NCBI GenBank assembly: GCA_018873245.2
Contig: JAEMBT020000002.1
Span: forward strand, 6,174,001-6,238,000
Direction of reading: 5' to 3'
Length of the DNA: 64,000 nt
From: Archegozetes longisetosus
Taxonomy: Eukaryota; Arthropoda; Arachnida; Sarcoptiformes; Trhypochthoniidae
The notes under the pieces are model-generated. The model ran no database searches. It had not been told where the DNA came from and saw only the letters and a program-made list of their open reading frames with translations. Of the stretch, positions 10,312-25,243 are shown piece after piece. How positions within the stretch are numbered: position 1 is the first letter of the stretch; each line of letters begins with the position of its first letter. Both the position numbers and the translations under genes were made by a program.

Positions 10312-12301
10312 ATGTCCAAAATGAGTTTAACCATATTTTCACGTTCAATACGAACGCGACACATCTTTATATTAGTGCCACTCATTTGGCTCTTCGTAAT
10401 GATAGTCTTGTTCACGGTCGGGACTGTATTTCAGAAACCATCAAATGAGTTAAATATCAATAATAATAATAATAATGAACATGAGATCCAATTGAGCAAA
10501 TTGAATTATAAACTCAATGAAGCCAACCATCAAATCGATGTCTTAATGGAACAAAACAGACAGTTGGCTAAAAGTTTGAAAGAGTTTACCCTATTTAAGA
10601 AGAAAAAAGATCTTATTTACGCCAAGTTAAGTCAAGAAAATGCAAATCCGACCACAGGTTACGAGTCATCGCGCCGTCGGGTCAGACAGAATGTGAATGA
10701 GTTATGGTATTACTTGAGAACAAAACTGAATACTTCTTCCATGCAATTCGTGAATGAAATGCGTTACCTTATGTTAAATGATTTGGATATCCTGGAGAAA
10801 AGAGATAGACGATGGCGTAAAAAAGAACTGAGAAGTTTAAGTGATTTTGTACAGAGGAAAATAGAAGTGATGCAAAACCCGATAGATTGTAAAAGTGCCA
10901 AAAAGTTAGTTTGCGATCTAAACAAAAGTTGTGGTTTCGGCTGCCAAATGCATCATTCGGCGCACTGTCTAGTGGCCGCTATGGCCCTCAATAGGACTCT
11001 AATTATGAAAACTGACACTTGGCGCACAAGTGATCCTTCGAACAACGTCTGGAACAAAGTATTTCAGCCATTTAGTCAAACATGTCTCGATCCTAGTGGT
11101 CATAATCAGACTAACTGGTATAACTATAGAAATAATGATTCCTATCAAGTCATTTACTATCCTATAATTGATTACATCGAACCGCGACCTTATTTTCTAC
11201 CACTTGTTATTCCTGAACAAATTTCTAATAAATTGATAGAACTGAGTGGTGAACCATTCATTTGGTTTATCGGACAAGTATTGAAATATATAATGCGCCC
11301 GTCAGATAAAATGAATGCTTACATAAATGAATTCAAGAAGAGAAATCAATTTAGTCATCCAATCGTTGGAGTGCACGTCAGAAGAACTGATAAAATCGGT
11401 AGTGAAGCCCAATTTCATTCTATTGACGAATACATGCATTTTGTGGACGACTTTTATAATAAACTTGATTTAGAGAATGAGAGAAATAAGATTAATAAGA
11501 AAGCTGATCGACTCGTCTATTTAGCAACTGATGAACCAGACGTCTGGACAACTGAAATTACTAAGTACAAGGAAAAGGGGTATCTTTTTAAGGGTGATGT
11601 CAGACTTTCAGAAAGTGCCGATCCATCACTACGTCATGGCTTCGAATCTCTCCGCAACGTAATCGTTGATATACTGCTTCTCAGTCAATGTGATTATATT
11701 GTATGCACTTTCAGTTCTCAAATATGTCGTCTCGCATTTGAATTAATGCAAACTCAACACTCAGAAACTGACTTATCAAATGCTTTTTACTCACTAGACG
11801 AAATCTACTATTTTGGTGGTCAGGTATCAGCACTTTGTTAATTAAACTATTATTCAGAATAAATAGGCTTTAGTTTGGAGTGTGATCTGCTAATTCTGCT
11901 CTGCAATAATGCTTAATATGTTTAAGTTTAGATTATGTCTGCTTTCTTAGTATTACTTAACCTTAACTTAAACATGAGTGTGATTTGCAGCAAGACTGAT
12001 TACATTACAAACTAAAGCCTAGAAGTATATTGTATACGAAAATTCAGTATTTATAGTAAAATCTTAAGGCAATATCTATTCTAATTAATAGGTATTTCAT
12101 GGAAAGCTAGCAATTATGAACCATAAGGCCCAAAATGTTAATGAAATTAATTTCAAAGTTGGAGACGTACTGGGAATCGCAAGCAATACGCATAATGGAT
12201 ACAACTTCGGAGATAATAACCAAACCAAAGCAAAAGGTTATTATCCAAGATTCAAAGTCACTGAATATATTGAATCAAAGCCTTTCGCTATATTTGGCTA
12301 G
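10312..12301 (+). CDS. FUT8: Alpha-(1,6)-fucosyltransferase (FUT8), N-glycan core fucosylation
   Basis: Two exons (10,312-11,823 and 12,092-12,301) join at phase 0 to 573 residues, almost the length of the human enzyme. FUT8 transfers fucose from GDP-fucose to the innermost GlcNAc of N-glycans in the Golgi. Visible parts in order are a short cytoplasmic tail, a type II membrane anchor (about 19-42), a stem with coiled-coil character and a poly-Asn run (about 51-56), and the GT23 catalytic domain with the donor-site motif HVRRTDKIGSEAQFH (about 353-367). Exon 2 supplies the SH3 domain (EINFKVGDVLGIA, KGYYPRFKV). Reading on past the donor CAG/GTATCA would give a false end at 11,841 without the SH3 domain. 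Two Met codons lie close together at the start (MSKM); the first was taken. The intron contains a MITE. Confidence 0.95.
11866..12019. repeat. MITE in the FUT8 intron (GGCTTT-end family)
   Basis: Inverted ends GGCTTTAGTTTGGAGTG and GGCTTTAGTTTGTAATG (reverse complement), 154 bases long, with TA on both sides (11,864-11,865 and 12,020-12,021). The centre contains the same AACCTTAACTTAA palindrome as the copy in the ionotropic receptor intron. Confidence 0.7.
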
Positions 12302-12600
12302 ACGTCATAGCTTTAAACTACTAGCAATTAAGTTGAATTGGATTAATTTATTTTAGTCATTGTAAATAGTATTTACAATAAGTGCTCAATTCATTGGTTA
12401 AGTTTGACATTGGTTGCAATTTTATAGCGTTTTATTCTAAATACATTCATATTTAATTGTAAACTCAACTCAACATAACAAAAGTATTTTTGCAATTTTA
12501 AATAGTCTTTTGTCATTCACTTGAATGCAATATCTTATCCTTTGGTTATATTTTATATTCATTAAAAATAAATGTATTCAATTCTATTTGAAAGCTATGA

Positions 12601-15111
12601 TCATCTTTTAAAAGATTTTGCTTTTGTATTTCCAAAATAAACTTTTTCCATTTGGTTAATAATAACGAATAAGTCATGATAGTGACAGTGCAATATAACG
12701 GAACTTAATTCCACTAAAAGTTTGAAGGATGATGACCAGTTCGTATCTTTGTAACGTAGCGCATTGCCAATCTCTAAACCTTTATACCCTCTATGGAATG
12801 TATTTCCATGACTACAAACCCATGGACTGATCAACTTATTTGAAAAATTGACTGATAATTGCGATGCTATCAATGGAGAATCAATTCGAGACAATGCAAA
12901 ATCTGTTGCATTTGTCAAAGGATATAATGAAGTTGATGGTAATGAAGTTGACGACAAATCGCACTCATTCTCAATGTATATTTGAAAATCTCTCTGAACA
13001 TCAATGCGAAAATCAAGTTCTCTGAACAAAGCTGAAAAAAGTATTTTCATTAGCTGAATATACAGAATATCGATCGAATAGTACTATTATAAAAGCTTAA
13101 AACAATACCTTTCCTATCAGTAATAGTTGTTTTTTCATTCTCATATTCACCACGCTTGAGAGCGTGTTCTCTAATCACATCGATGTCACGGAAGTCTTCA
13201 AGATATCTAAAATGAACACAACATAAAATGTACTTAAATTAATCATTTCTCAGATTCTATAGTGAGCAACAAGTTTAGTAAAGATCGAAGAGTGAAAGAT
13301 TTGAGAAAACATGAAAAATAGAAAGAGAAGTGAAAATTAAATAAGTAAAATTGAGACCTTCCGTAAATGGGTATATAGTAAGATTTTATGAGCTCGAAAC
13401 GTAACCGTGTATACTTTTCCCATTCATCCCAAATAAATAAATTTTGCACATTCCTAGCAGATTCACTTAAACGCCTTTCTGTTGTGTCGTCCAAGACAAA
13501 AATTCGTTTAAGAACAACAACGATTGCCATTAAAGTCCATCTTTCATAGAATGGCAAGCATTTCATTAGCCTTAAATTTTTAGAAGCTCTGTCTAACTTA
13601 TAAGGAAAGTGTTCAAACAAGTTGAAATCGTTTTCTATAATTTTGATGAGCCCTTTCGGCAAATTTAAATCTTTGACAAATCGCTTAAGTAAAGATCTCA
13701 AATTAGGCTTCGGAAACGAACTTATTCCAATGTGTTTAGCAATTTTTGCAGTCAATTTGTTGATATTATTAGAAGATGGTATACAATCAGAGGTAAAAGT
13801 GGGAAAATCATTGCACATTATGTGCCAATCGTCAGGAAAACAAGTCAAACAATTTAAGTAAGGAATGTGTCCTTCGCATGACCATCGAATCAAATCAAAT
13901 CCATAAATATTATAGTTTAGTAAACGAATCACAATATTTAAAATTGCAAGAGTTTTAGGCAATGACATCAAATCTACAAAATAATCAGTTGCTATATTGT
14001 GAGACTTTTTCATATAGGATAATGGAATGAATTTTGAAAACAATTTAGTAGTTTCAGTCAAGCTTCGCATCAATTCCTTGTCATATTCGTCATAGCTTTC
14101 ATCATTTTCGAACCAATCGTCCGAACGATCATGTATTTGCTCCATTGTATCACTATTTGAATCTTCACTTTTTGCTTGTTTTCGACCTTTCAGTATATCA
14201 TCAGTATTTGGTTTTGTCTCTGTTTCACCGATAACTGGTTTATCACTGTCTCTATTATAATAATCAATTTCTGTTTCCGAGTAATTATCACAAACATCTA
14301 ATAAATCCATAGTATTGTCGAACGAAGTTTGCAAATCAATTTCGGCCAACAATTGACGCAATTTTTTACGCGATTCTTTAGATATATTGAGCTGGCTTTC
14401 CTTTTGTTTAACATGAATTCTTGGATCATCGTACTTATCATAATAAACATCATTAAGGTCATAATTAGTCTCAACAATAGATTTAATGTAGTCAAAATGA
14501 TTCATTTGATCACTTTCTTTTATACGTTTGATCACTCGATTAGATCCAAGTCTGGAATTATAAACGAACCCTAACTTTGATCCGTTTTTATATTTGGGCA
14601 GAAAATCGTTGACTCTACCCTTCAATATTTGCTGATCTCTGAAACGCGAAGCCGGATGTAGTCGAGGACTGTAATCCTGGTCCGTTTCATTGTCTATGAA
14701 AGCTATATCACTAGATCTCAAATAACTGAACCAAATAAGAGAAACTAAACTCTTAAACGATTCCTCCTCAATATCGGTGCCATCGATTTCTAATATTTTA
14801 ATCATTTGTTTATATAAAATACAATTAAAAGCTTCAGTTGTTGTCCACAAGACTCCAGTTTTAAGTTCAGTTTTTCGCCTTGGTTTTCGACTTTCTCTAA
14901 TTTCTTTAGTGTAAGTTTTGTCCACGAATTTGTCAGCGATTTCTTGAGTAAAGCCCTTTAATTGTTGATCAATTATAGAACAATTAAGTTTTAAATAATT
15001 AGTTTGAATCGAGTTAATAGACAATACCTGACTCTGTGTCTGACAAAAACTACAATAATAGAGGCCATTCTCTTCATCGAATTGCGTTGAACCACATCTT
15101 TGACACTTCAT
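12601..15111 (-). CDS. TAF1B: TAF1B, RNA polymerase I TBP-associated factor (Rrn7 family)
   Basis: Three exons (13,358-15,111; 13,109-13,206; 12,601-13,031) join in frame to 760 residues. TAF1B is a TFIIB-like subunit of the SL1/core factor complex that loads RNA polymerase I at rDNA promoters in the nucleolus. The N-terminus has the diagnostic zinc ribbon with Cys at 3, 6, 20 and 23 (MKCQRCG, YYCSFCQ). Two cyclin-like folds should follow; an acidic serine-rich linker lies around residues 280-345 (SNSDTMEQIHDRSDDWFEND). Reading on past the first donor gives a false tail ending at 13,243; the splice to YLEDFRDIDV at 13,206 keeps the frame. It is transcribed towards FUT8, with only 300 bases between the two stop codons. 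Confidence 0.85.
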
Positions 15112-17044
15112 TATCGTTAATATTAGTTAAATTAACTTTTATAATTAAGAGATAACAGCATTTTCTAAAGTGTGCGCTTTTAAAGTATTTATTTATTTGT
15201 TGTTAAAATAGGATTTTTACTCAATTCACAAATAACGTCGTGATTTATTTTTGAACCCTTTAATCTAATGTTTTGCTCCGCTAAATCTCAGAAGAATATA
15301 AAAAGTTAATGAACTTTAAATTGCTAGCAATGATCAATTACTGTTAATTATAACAATGACTGCAGCTTTCAGTTTGAAGGCAGTACAAATTATAAAATTT
15401 TCAAAATTTTGCTTCTTTATTGCGAGTAAGTTTAAATCAATAAAATGTTTGCTTTGCAATCGTTTTTAGCAAATCTTATTACAAAATTATTAAAATCTCG
15501 AGATAAAGCAGGTTTTGGCTCAGCTCATATAAGCGTAAAACCATTTAATCTGTGAGTTGATATTGAATTTTTCAAATAAGCTTTTACTCTTTTAATATAG
15601 AAGGTCTTAATTCCTAAAGACCTACGCTTAAATACCTAAAAAATGTTTGGAAGAGTCGGACCTCTTCTACTCATTCCTAGATACAGCTCTAAAAAGAATA
15701 TAAAACTCTGGTATATGAAGTAAGTAATAAAATAACTCAATTAAAGTTCATCTATATAGTAACTAATGCATATATTTAGCTGAAAAAGTTCATGATTACT
15801 ATATTTAATGAAAACTTAGTACTAATGTCTGCATTGTGCAATTAAATCAAACTAAGTGTATAATATAAACAAGTATATTAAAAGCTACTTGATTATGAAA
15901 GCAGTCTTTCGCACTAAATATTAAATGATTGCCAATCAAAATGATATTGATTTAAAGTTTGATCCTCTATTCTAAAAGAATCAAAACTATTACAGTTTTA
16001 CATTGAGAACGCACAGAATCGATAAGATTTTGAAGTCTATGCAAAGCTTAAGTATAAGCAGAATTTAATAAGTTGTCAGAAGTTTTTGCCGTAGTTCAAC
16101 AGAAATGACTGTAAAAAGACATCCTTGGGTTTTAAGATTGAATTTTAATAGTTGAATGAATTTATAAATAAATGATAAACTTTTACATTTAAATCATATC
16201 GGAATTGAAAGTTTAGTTAATCGCTCAATATTTTTACGAAACTTATGACTAAAAAACTATTGAATTGAAGATGAGTAAAAAGACAAAGCATGTGATAGAA
16301 TGTCTTTCGAACTGAAATATTATCAAAAGTGATTTAACTTGTACAGAAATTGGACCAAAAAATAAAAATAGAGCTTGTTAACATGAATAACATTGAATTT
16401 GTGAGAAATAAATATTAACATTTTGTATGACTTGCGTTTTGATACAGATATGTATAGTATATAGGTTTTATACACAGACATTGCAAAAAAGTATGAATAG
16501 TTTTCATGTTATTTATATGGAATGTTGTGTGCTTTATATTAAATTAAATCAATTTATAACAAACTCATCACTAAAACAACGTATAATTTATGGGAATAGG
16601 ATTAAAAATTGTATAAATTTTAATACGAAGTAATTTAAATGAATAGTTTGTTTTCGGATAGCAAATTTATATTCATATTGATCCTATGAAAATCTATCCA
16701 AACTTTCATCAAATAAGAAGTTCATTCAAGTCCAGGAACTGTTACCACTTTGCGAGAATTGAACTGTTTGGCAAACTTTCAAGTTTATATTTTTAACCCC
16801 TTACGCCTGGTTTTTTGTGCATTGAGTAATTTGTTGTCAATCTAATTAATAGAACCGCTAACAGAACTGTTTTGGGTCATCAACTTTCCAAATGATAACT
16901 AAGACTCATTGGTTTCTGAGCAAAACTCCAGATTGAGCACAAAAGTGATAACTAAATAGGATTTAATTTTCAACTTGAAACCATAAAACATAATTATTCC
17001 AAACAAAACAGGTACTTCAAAAAAAATATAAAACTATACAGAAC
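15112..17044. other. Spacer between TAF1B and the homeobox gene; no gene seen
   Basis: AT-rich, without a convincing exon or RNA gene. The TAF1B promoter and the 3' UTR of the homeobox gene must lie here, as both are transcribed leftwards. The short open frame at 16,427-16,633 has no recognisable features and was not accepted. Confidence 0.5.
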
Positions 17045-18891
<1,847 letters not shown>

Positions 18892-21800
18892 AACTATTAC
18901 TATGAAGTTTGATAGGATATAACTTATGTCAGCAAAAATATTATGTAATTACAATCACTTATGATCACGTTTTTTAGGATGGTTTCAGAATTGATGTGAA
19001 TTGGAAGAGAGTCGGCAGAAGAATGACGACGATTTCTGGTTTAAGTATATATTGAGAGTCGTATTTAGTCGTTTTATTCCCCCTTTCACTTGAGCAATGC
19101 TAACTGAGTTGAACTCAAAAAGCATTTTAGATTTGTTGGCTATAAATCCTATTATCTTCTGAGTGAGGATTGTCAGCAAATGTATGCGTCTCTTGTTAAT
19201 GCTATTCATGGGCTATTTACACGATGTGCGATGGCATATAAGCTATATAAGTGTATGTATGCCTTGTATACATAGCATACTATGCTATACACCATACATG
19301 CCTTCTATACTATCTATGCCTCAACATGCTATGTATACTTGGCATGCATTTAGAAAAATAGTGAGAAAAGAAAGCCTCTTATGGACCCGTTTTTGTTTGT
19401 TCATTAAACAAATCGCTTTCCCCACTCCTATCATAGTCTTTGCATTTGGCAAAACTCTCAAATCCATAATCCGCAAATGAGCGCCTTTAATGCACTGAAC
19501 ACTTGAACGGATTTGGTATTAATGTAGTTGTTATTGCAGTTATGCTCTTATTGCTGTTATTGCTCCCTCTTGTTCTAACACTTTATCTGCTTTAATGGAT
19601 TTATTAGAATTGAAATGATCGCATTCGTCACAGGTGTTAACAGCCATTACAATTGAAATTTCATACCAAAATCAAACTAATCTTTCAATTTTAGTCCCAA
19701 TATTTTAAGCTTACTGTTCAATCCTATAATGCCTAAAATATACCTGTACTAAGTATTCATCTCTTAATATAAATAAAAGGTTTAAGCTTAAAACTATCCC
19801 ATTAAATTATTGAGTCCTAATCACCCGATTAAATGATAACAAAAGTTCATCAAAGCTGAGTATTTGTTGCTTTAGAACAAATTTAAAGATCTAATTCGAA
19901 AATGAGTTGGTTTCCTAGACTAATCACCATCTTGTTTATATCAACATTTGATAGATTAGATGATTGATTTTGATAGAAACAATAATAAAATTGTTAAAAT
20001 AAGATTTTTCATTTTGTTTACAAGTTGTAAGAATAAACTTTTAATAAAGCTAAATTTTGAACATGATCCACTCTGATTTCTTGTTGATATTCTTGCGCTT
20101 TACTGCCTTTAATAGATTATACGTAACTTGTGTTTATAAAGATGTGTTTACAGTATGAATCACATCGTATGTTATATTTTTTAAAGAATACGAAGTACAC
20201 TTTCTTAAAGAATAACACGTCTCTCCATTCTATAAATAAAAGAGCACAATTATATCCTGTAATCAGTTTCTTGTTGAACAGCTAAGTGTAAAGAAGGTAA
20301 AACTTAGAAAAACAAAGTGCTACTTAAACTTATTGATGAGTAAGAAAAGAAATATCCTCTTATTCTTTCTGTAAGTCCTAATAAGAATGCATTGTAAGAA
20401 TTTTCAAATTCGTTTTGTGCTACTGTCCAAAATCGATTGTATTGGTCAGTGATTTTGAGAAATAGTCAAAGTTATAAAACTCATTCATGTGTTCAGCGAA
20501 TTAGGAAATATTCTTTAAAAGCTGAGAAAAAGATTGATTGACGTATAGAGTAGTCACTTATTAATAAGTTTTACATTTCCACTAAACTGAAAGCTTTGAG
20601 AAGCATTTGATACAAGAAAAATGCATGCGATAAACTAATATTGACCAAACTTGTTCAAACACTATTTACTCACCTGGACTTGCCTTAAGTTCATATTATC
20701 AAATTACCAATACTTGTCAGCTCACTGTCAATAAGAGACTGTTCCAATCATAATAGTATTTGTTTAATATCTAAGTTCTCTTTTAACTCAACAAACTTTT
20801 GCCACCGAATAATTAGCGCTTTTTACTTTTCGATCATATCTAAAAACTAAGTCAAGTAGATCAATTAGAGCTAAGCTCAAATTTTCTCATTACTTGCTTG
20901 AGAGCAAAGCTTTAATTGAATATAATATCATGTTTAGAGTGTTCTAAATTGCTGTCTGTGATGTTACTCCAATTAGAGATAGCACTTTATAACACTCTAA
21001 GTACAATACGTTTGTACATAACACGCAGTTAACTTCGAAAATAAGATATCTCAACACAACTGGCTTTGATCTACAACTCAAATAATCAGGAGGATGACTT
21101 AATCTGTATTTGGGAACTGATGAAGAGTGAATTTTTTATTTATAAGTTGAACATTTGTTGACCTTGTTTTGTGGAGCAACTTTGTTTTTTGGCTAGCACT
21201 AACTAATCCAATGAATAGATCATTATGTTTCTGAGTCATTACATCATTCTAAGATTAGTTATTCCTTACAATAACTTCTTTTGAAATTGGATCACAGAAA
21301 TGATTGAAAACCCTCACAGAAGCTATTCTTATAAATGGTGTTTAAATAAAAACGTGTCAACAAGTATGTGAATATTTGAAATTAGCGGAGGTCTTAATCG
21401 ATAGAAACGAATAAAGAATCGTTGATAAGCGAAATAAAAATGAAATGAAAACCGTTGAGAAGGATAGAAATAGAATAATAAGGCTAGAATTTTCGTTCGT
21501 CAAATGCATACTAACAAAAAAATTTATCCTACAATCTATTTTTATCAATTTGAAGAACCGATAAAAGCTCTTATCAAATCCTTTTTATTTCTTTATCAAT
21601 CCATCTGAATCCTATTTGCGTAAAATAAACGAAACTCTGGAGTAAATCCTATCTAGAAATGCATTATAACAGTAAATCTTCACTATTGTATATTTAACTT
21701 CTTACGCTTTCTCCCCCTTAGGGATATTCGATTGATTTCCATCCATTATTCTGAAAATCAGTCGATTCAAACGTTTGTCTGAACTTGATTTTTGACACAT

Positions 21801-22549
21801 AAACATCGCTTTACAATACTCTATAGACATTAGTTACAAATTGACATCTTCAGTGTATAATAAACCACATAAAAGCACTCAATTTGATCTCCTAGTTAAT
21901 CGGATCGATCGCTGATTATTTTTGCATTACTTTGAAAATGTTATCAATAATTCTCCTATCTCGAGATGCCAGTTACTAATTAATTTTCAATGATATGTCA
22001 AGTCTATCATAATATGAACTGAAGTCTGATTGAAGAAACATTTATATTATAAGAATTTTTGCTTTAGCCTTGTTGGACTAGTAGTCAAAAGATTGACCAA
22101 ATTCTCACAGGAACCCAAGTTCGTTTCAGAATCGAATCTCTGCAGAGTTTAAAATATTTGCGTTTAATAACTTTCAGTCATTTGTGATAAACAGCTTAAA
22201 ATAGTGAGTTATATATAAAAAAAATATTGATGAAGGGATAAAAATGAGTACTATTCTGATGCTTATTGTACTTGATAATAATTGCAGTATGTTTGATTGG
22301 AAAATTAAAACGTTCGCTTTATATAACGTATATTCTATAAATAACTAGAACTTCTTTTAGACACTCTTGCTTTGCTAACTTAATGTTCTGACTAAGTGAT
22401 AAGACTGAAGATTAGAATTGATTTGAATTTATTGTTTAGTTAAGTAAAGCTTTATTTATAATTTATGTAAACATATTGAAAAGAAACATTTAATTAATAA
22501 ACAAAATTGCATTGAAACACACAAACAGTACTAAAGCTTAAATTAATAG
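18892..22549. other. Upstream region of the homeobox gene; no gene seen
   Basis: The stretch of 3.7 kb has no convincing exon. Around 19,210-19,350 there is a dense run of ATGCC, TATAC and TAGCATA words, many palindromic (GTATACATAGCATACTATGC), best read as decayed simple sequence. The rest is plain AT-rich DNA that may hold homeobox regulatory elements and the 3' UTR of the gene at 22,550. Confidence 0.45.
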
Positions 22550-23011
22550 TTAAGTCCAATATTGACCAAGAGTTAGTAAAATTAAGGTCGTAACGATAGT
22601 CAAACAAAATCCAAAAGATAGAGCGATGCATCCATACCAATGCTTCAAACTGTCGCATAGATCTGTCACAAAAGCAAATAAACCCAATATTCTTTTCACT
22701 CCAGATTTCTTTTTCAGTTGTTGATCACTTTTGGTCTGCTTTCTCACGTATCCGCTGTCACGTATTGTATCGGTTGATCTACTCTTCCACCTTAGGTTTG
22801 ACGTTTCCAAATTATTTGTTTTATTCAAATGCATTTCCGTTTCAATTTGATTGCTTGTATCACCATTTTCAATAACAATTTTTGTGTCTTCTTTCAAGAT
22901 ATCTTGTTTTATATTATCTTCTGCAGAATCGTTCATTGTTTCTTCTATTTTAACAGGACTTTTATGAGTTTCTTCGCCATTAGAACCGGTAATAGATCTT
23001 AAATTTTCCAT
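22550..23011 (-). CDS. Small hypothetical membrane protein, C-terminal anchor
   Basis: One open exon of 153 residues, starting MENLRSITG after a good AAAAATGG context. I do not recognise the family. Residues 1-105 are hydrophilic and rich in Lys, Glu, Asn and Thr, probably disordered. A basic stretch follows (KKKSGVKR, about 100-107), then one or two hydrophobic segments: a short one around 108-118 and a clear membrane helix at about 126-148 (CIALSFGFCLTIVTTLILL). The chain ends a few residues later. That layout is typical of tail-anchored or single-pass proteins with a cytosolic N-terminus. An AG ten bases before the ATG could be an acceptor, so an upstream exon is possible. Confidence 0.5.
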   Translation of the reverse strand: MENLRSITGSNGEETHKSPVKIEETMNDSAEDNIKQDILKEDTKIVIENGDTSNQIETEMHLNKTNNLETSNLRWKSRSTDTIRDSGYVRKQTKSDQQLKKKSGVKRILGLFAFVTDLCDSLKHWYGCIALSFGFCLTIVTTLILLTLGQYWT

Positions 23012-25243
23012 TTTTAAGCTGGAATCCCGTAATATTCTAGAGGACAGTATGTATTGTTGCAGATCAGGCTCAATTTAAATAATTAATTAGCTTTAGTAAA
23101 GCTACTCAATTGACTTGAATAGTGAATTGAATACCTATTCTCAACTAATTTGAACATGACTTGCAATAATACTGAACTAATAGTAAGATAAGTAATTGGA
23201 TAAAATAATTAATCTAAGACTCAATCAGAATTTCTGGTATAGAGTGAACTGATGTTTTAATCAGTGAAAGTTAGGTTGCTTTTTAGACTTGAATCAACGA
23301 TGGTTAGTTAATTCATTCTGAATGTTTGAAATATTAGTTTGTAAGTAAGACCCAAATTAGACCAAATAACAACGAATTAATAGAAACACTATTTTGAGCC
23401 AAATATTCAAAATCTTATTATTACCGATTTCTAGTTTTCGACACTTGGATCCAAATGAATAAATATTGCCAACAGTTGATGAAAATACATTACAACATAA
23501 ATCAGGAAATTAATTTTTACCATTCGGTACTTCTGTATATCCAATGAAAAGTGGAAAAGCACTAATCTTTTAATTCTGTGCAGTTATAATCCAGAAAAAC
23601 AACATGTATACCATTATTCATGAATTTTAAGATTTACTTTCTCTTTTAAATAATGAACAATTCAAATTAAACCAAACTAACATATATACAGCCTAACCCG
23701 TTTATGGTGAACGTTCTTAGCTGTACAGACCTGTTCACTGCAAACGGGTTAGAGTATATGCAGTAACTATGAATAAAAGTTTTCTAAATCAATCGTGTCT
23801 AGCATAAAACTTCAGAGTATTCATTTGCATCACTTATTTGCTGTACTTATCAATTAATTCTAATTTATTTCAATTTTTTATATTTTTCGTTTCTAACATC
23901 AATACTAAAAAACATTTTCAACTTATATTTTTGTTAATGTTGAGTATTTTATAGTTGTTTTAGTTTTAGTTTTTCTTGTTTAAAGTACGGAAATTTTCAG
24001 ATTTATGAGAGCACAGCAACAGATAGAAAATTGATTGATTTTTTAGAGCTTTATTTGACATCTCATTTTAGCACAAGTAATATTGTAATCAAATGAATCT
24101 TGAAATTTTTCAAAAAACAAAATGCTCAGTTGCTCGTAAATTAGTTCAAACGTTCAGTCTTTAATTAGCTCAAAATTACAGTTACTTCTGCCATACGTAA
24201 GATTCTAGCCTCTAGTAGTAATGATATTCATTAACTTTTATAATAAGATCCATAAATTTGCTTGACAGAAGTGATCGAACCCTTAATAGATTCTACGATT
24301 CTTAAGCGCAAACACGATTTCTTAATAGTTATTTCCTAACATTTAAGTTACTGCATGACAATATTTCAGAAAATATTGTTTAAAATGAGGTTGAAGGAAG
24401 CTGCAGTTGAAAAATTGTTTGCTACTGAATTCTAGCAGTTTATTGATTGAACAGTGATTTGAAGTGTAATTAATTAGTGTCTTGTTTCTGCATTTCAGGA
24501 TATAGACGGGATAGGAATGCAAGTTTTCATCTAAAAAGATGGACTTCTCCAAATTTAGACTTAAATTAGGCATAAACCTATTCTTTAAAACATAATAAGT
24601 TTTTGAGGAGTAGCTGCAGACGATCCAAAATGAACATTAAAGTTCATTAACTTGACTCGAGAATAAGTTGGCGCCAAAATCATAAAGTACTGGTAATTCT
24701 TGATGTTTGTTTTGGGATTTCTCAACTATTCATAAGTGGAGCTGGAGAGCAATTTTAGACATAACAACAGAATACGCAATCAATTTTAGCCAAATTCAAA
24801 ATAGATTTATTAATCATTAGCCAATTGTTATAACTTATGAGTATTTATTAGATCGAAATTCGATTTGAAAATAATTTAGGCATTGATTACAAAAATCAAA
24901 GAATAAAAACATGGAATAAAACTAACTTTAATGCATGTTATTCTCTGCACAAGTTGTTTAAATCAAAATCATAAGCAAAGTATTAAAGTCTAGATAAGCT
25001 CAAAGAGCGATGTTATTCATGTAAAATCAAATCACATTCTAGTGTACAATAAATAGAGTTTTAATAGTGTTTTTGCCAAATAGTTATTCAGAGAGTAATA
25101 ATTACGAAATTTTAATCCATTTTCAATTCTCTGAGATTCTAGGTGAGATTTATAGGACTTTATTCAATAGTATTATCTAAGTAATAAACGTTTTGATCAG
25201 TTGATAACTACTGTTTCAGTGTAGTTGGAGAATAGGGAACAAT
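23012..25243. other. Spacer between the small membrane protein gene and vein; no gene seen
   Basis: AT-rich. Apart from the small palindromic element at 23,689-23,754 nothing is recognised. The vein 3' UTR should begin at the right edge and extend leftwards; AATAAA-like words occur there, for example near 25,050. Confidence 0.45.
23689..23754. repeat. Tiny palindromic MITE, pogo-like ends
   Basis: The inverted halves CCTAACCCGTTTATGGTGAAC and, reverse-complemented, TCTAACCCGTTTGCAGTGAAC surround about 20 bases. TA lies on each side (23,687-23,688 and 23,755-23,756). The left end starts CAG and includes GTGAAC, as in the larger MITEs at 25,567, 33,142 and 34,624. Confidence 0.55.

Noticed and set aside
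13622-13861. Plus-strand frames opposite TAF1B
   Set aside because: Shadows of the conserved minus-strand frame.
19163-19480. 105-codon frame over the ATGCC/TATAC-rich stretch
   Set aside because: The translation follows low-complexity DNA words and has no domain.
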